DNA from: Syntrophorhabdus sp. PtaB.Bin184
GTDB lineage: Bacteria; Desulfobacterota; Syntrophorhabdia; Syntrophorhabdales; Syntrophorhabdaceae
Assembly: GCA_002067555.1 (NCBI GenBank)
Contig: MVQQ01000149.1
Span: 1-13,039, forward strand
Length of the DNA: 13,039 nt
Direction of reading: 5' to 3'
How positions within the stretch are numbered: the stretch's first letter is position 1; each line of letters begins with the position of its first letter. The notes under the pieces are model-generated. The model made no database searches. It had not been told where the DNA came from and was given only the letters and a program-made list of their open reading frames with translations. Both the position numbers and the translations under genes were made by a program. Below are positions 11,257 to 13,039 of the stretch, piece by piece.

Positions 11257-13039
11257 CTAGTTAAACTTCAAGGTGAACCCGCCGAAGAAGGTTGTCCCCG
11301 GCATAGGGTACCCTTTGGCGTATTCATAATCGCTGTTGAAGATGTTGTTGACGGCGAAGAAAACGTTGGAATCCTTGAGCCTGAGCGGCGCGTGGTCGAA
11401 GCGATAGCTTATCCGGGTGTTCACGAGGGTGATGTCGTTCAGTTTGTCTTTTGCCGTGAGTGCCGTGGTGTTGAGAGTGTTGCTTCGCACGAACGTTCCC
11501 TGGTAGAGGTTGCGGAGATGCTGCATGTCGGCGAATATCTGGAAATCCTTGAGGAATTTCCACTTCGCCCCGGCCTGGAACTGAAAGCCTGGCGTGTAGG
11601 GTATATGATCGCTTTGGACGCCGTTGGCCCCTTTGGCTTCCGTAGTGAGCCAGGTGGCGGCGCTGAAGAACTCGAGGTCTTTCACGGGGGTCACCGTGCC
11701 GCTCAGCTCCAGCCCGTCGATCTCGTAGCGACCGATGTGATCGTTGAATTGGGTCGGGATGGCCCCGCCCATGTATGCCAGGAAGCGGTCACTGCCCTTG
11801 TCGCGGAAGACCGTCGCGCCCACCTTGGCTATTTTCGGCCAGGAGTGGCTGAGACCCGCCTCGTAGTGGTCGACCACCTCGGGTTTTATATTCCTCCAGT
11901 ACTGCTCGGCATCGGCGACGGGTGCGTCGGTGCGCACGAAGTTCATGAGGACGACGGGAGAAGGATAGTTGACGCCCCGAGCATAACTGAGCTTCAGGTC
12001 GGTGTTGGCGTATCCCAGCGTGAGGCCGGCCTGGGGAGCGGTCTTGTTCTCGAACTCGTCATGGTTGAAATACCTGAGCCCCGCCGACGGGGTGATGTGA
12101 AAGCCCTCCGGCCGGCCGAATGTGTGGCTCGCTGCGATGTAGGGGGACACAAGGCGGGTGTCGGGGAAATCCCAGACCCTTCTCGCCTTGCCGCCGTTGA
12201 CGGCAGCCGCACCGGCACCGGTGGGGGCCCGGCCGCTGTATGTCTGCTGCGTGTTCTTGAGCGTTGTCATGTCGAGGTCGGCCCCGAGAAGGATCTCGCC
12301 TCCTTGCCAGAGGCGGAGTGTTTCCTTGGCCCGGGCACCGTAGAGGATGACCTTCTGCCGGGACCAGAGACCGCCGGTACCGTTGGCGTACTGGTTGCCG
12401 TTGTTCAATTCCTGCAGGAGGTCGAAGGTCGTGTCGTTCCAGTAGCCCTTAAGATAGCCGCTTAAGCGCTCGTACTCGTGGCTCACAGTCAATGTGGCGA
12501 AGAGGGTGTCCGTCTTGTAACGCTCCGCTCCGGGCCAGCTCACACCGTTGACCGCGTTGGGCGTTGTGTCCGGCCCGGGGGCTTCCGTGGAGGCATTCAC
12601 CTGGTTTATGAGGAACCTGACCTTCCATTCCTTCGTGACCTGGTAACCGGCATTGGCATAGAGGCTTTGCTGATGGGCGGCGGAATTCGCCCGGTCGCCG
12701 TCGGTGCTCGCGTAGCTCTGGGACGCGTAGATGTCGAAGGGCCCTTTCTTGAGGCCCGCCGAGACGTTTTCGTCGAGGGAGCCGTAGCTGCCCCCGTTGA
12801 AACTCAAGATCCCTTCCTGCCCCTCTTTCTTCATGTACTTCGGCAGGACGTTGACCGCCGCGTACCCGCTGCCGAACTGGGAGGGCTGCGGGCTTTTGTA
12901 TATCTCTATACTCCCGATCGTGGGAACGGCGATGCCGTCGCCCAGCACCTGTCCGAAGAGCGCTCCGTACCGGGGAGCGCCGTCGAACTGAACGACGATG
13001 TCGGAGCTGGGATGGCTCGACCCCCGTCCGTGTATGTAG
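11257..13039 (-). CDS. TonB-dependent outer-membrane receptor, N-terminus outside the window
   Basis: The C-terminal 593 residues of a TonB-dependent receptor, open through the right edge. The first visible residues belong to the plug domain (YIHGRGSS, VVQFDGAPRYG, IGSIEIYKSPQPSQFGSGYAAVNV). From about LSFNGGSYGSLDENVSAG onward there are alternating strands and long loops of a 22-stranded barrel, for example FHITPSAGLRYFNHDEFENK, YEAGLSHSWPKIAKVGATVFRD and GRYEIDGLELSGTVTPVKDLEFF. It ends in FFGGFTLKFN; the aromatic near the end is typical. The signal peptide and TonB box are not visible. No His-rich loop of the ZnuD type is seen. Position 43 bp upstream of the ABC transporter genes and same strand suggest it imports the same substrate; an internal GTG at 12948 is not the true start. 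Confidence 0.92.
   Translation of the reverse strand, partial: YIHGRGSSHPSSDIVVQFDGAPRYGALFGQVLGDGIAVPTIGSIEIYKSPQPSQFGSGYAAVNVLPKYMKKEGQEGILSFNGGSYGSLDENVSAGLKKGPFDIYASQSYASTDGDRANSAAHQQSLYANAGYQVTKEWKVRFLINQVNASTEAPGPDTTPNAVNGVSWPGAERYKTDTLFATLTVSHEYERLSGYLKGYWNDTTFDLLQELNNGNQYANGTGGLWSRQKVILYGARAKETLRLWQGGEILLGADLDMTTLKNTQQTYSGRAPTGAGAAAVNGGKARRVWDFPDTRLVSPYIAASHTFGRPEGFHITPSAGLRYFNHDEFENKTAPQAGLTLGYANTDLKLSYARGVNYPSPVVLMNFVRTDAPVADAEQYWRNIKPEVVDHYEAGLSHSWPKIAKVGATVFRDKGSDRFLAYMGGAIPTQFNDHIGRYEIDGLELSGTVTPVKDLEFFSAATWLTTEAKGANGVQSDHIPYTPGFQFQAGAKWKFLKDFQIFADMQHLRNLYQGTFVRSNTLNTTALTAKDKLNDITLVNTRISYRFDHAPLRLKDSNVFFAVNNIFNSDYEYAKGYPMPGTTFFGGFTLKFN

Noticed and set aside
11392..12465. A 357-codon plus-strand frame opposite the TonB receptor
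   Set aside because: It is antisense to a clear beta-barrel gene and has no recognisable motif.

Overview
The window is about 13 kb of GC-rich DNA packed with ordinary bacterial genes. A TonB-dependent outer-membrane receptor and a lipoprotein with a lipobox show a Gram-negative cell. A Cache-type chemoreceptor, a DUF5714 protein, an IscA/HesB-like protein with a C-terminal Cys cluster and a short PilA-like pilin together suggest an anaerobic or facultative Desulfobacterota-like (former Deltaproteobacteria) organism. That placement is inference. I see no rRNA, tRNA, CRISPR array, transposase or phage gene.

Left part (1-3425, minus strand): an acyltransferase-3 membrane enzyme cut by the window edge, a methyl-accepting chemotaxis protein, and a Cys-rich DUF5714 protein. 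Each has a recognisable promoter candidate, so they look like separate units. The chemoreceptor has an apparent in-frame loss of about 43 residues in one arm of its signalling hairpin.

Middle (3563-7648): a plus-strand pair encodes an IscA/HesB-like protein without the usual first Cys and a type IV pilin-like protein with a displaced cleavage motif. A Crp/Fnr-family regulator follows on the minus strand. Upstream of the regulator, a perfect palindrome (TGTTAA-N4-TTAACA) overlaps the -35 of a plus-strand promoter. That promoter reads into a 31-residue membrane peptide with a near-perfect ribosome binding site, and a terminator-like hairpin closes the unit. glgX (glycogen debranching enzyme) comes next with its own promoter.

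Repeat-bearing spacer (7649-8060): no gene, but a roughly 167-bp MITE-like element with hairpin-forming 28-bp terminal inverted repeats, a 22-bp tandem repeat at its left edge, and fragments of further copies.

Right part (8061-13039, minus strand): an apparent five-gene operon, in transcription order TonB-dependent receptor (5' end outside the window), metal-type substrate-binding lipoprotein, ABC ATPase, ABC-3 family permease, class I SAM-dependent methyltransferase. The genes are spaced 43 and 27 bp apart and then overlap by 8 and 4 bp. Together they could carry a metal or metal chelate from the outer membrane to the cytoplasm. The binding protein lacks most of the classical Zn/Mn ligands and the methyltransferase has a His/Cys-rich loop, so substrate and methylation target are open. 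This operon and the operator/small-protein unit are the most interesting parts of the window.
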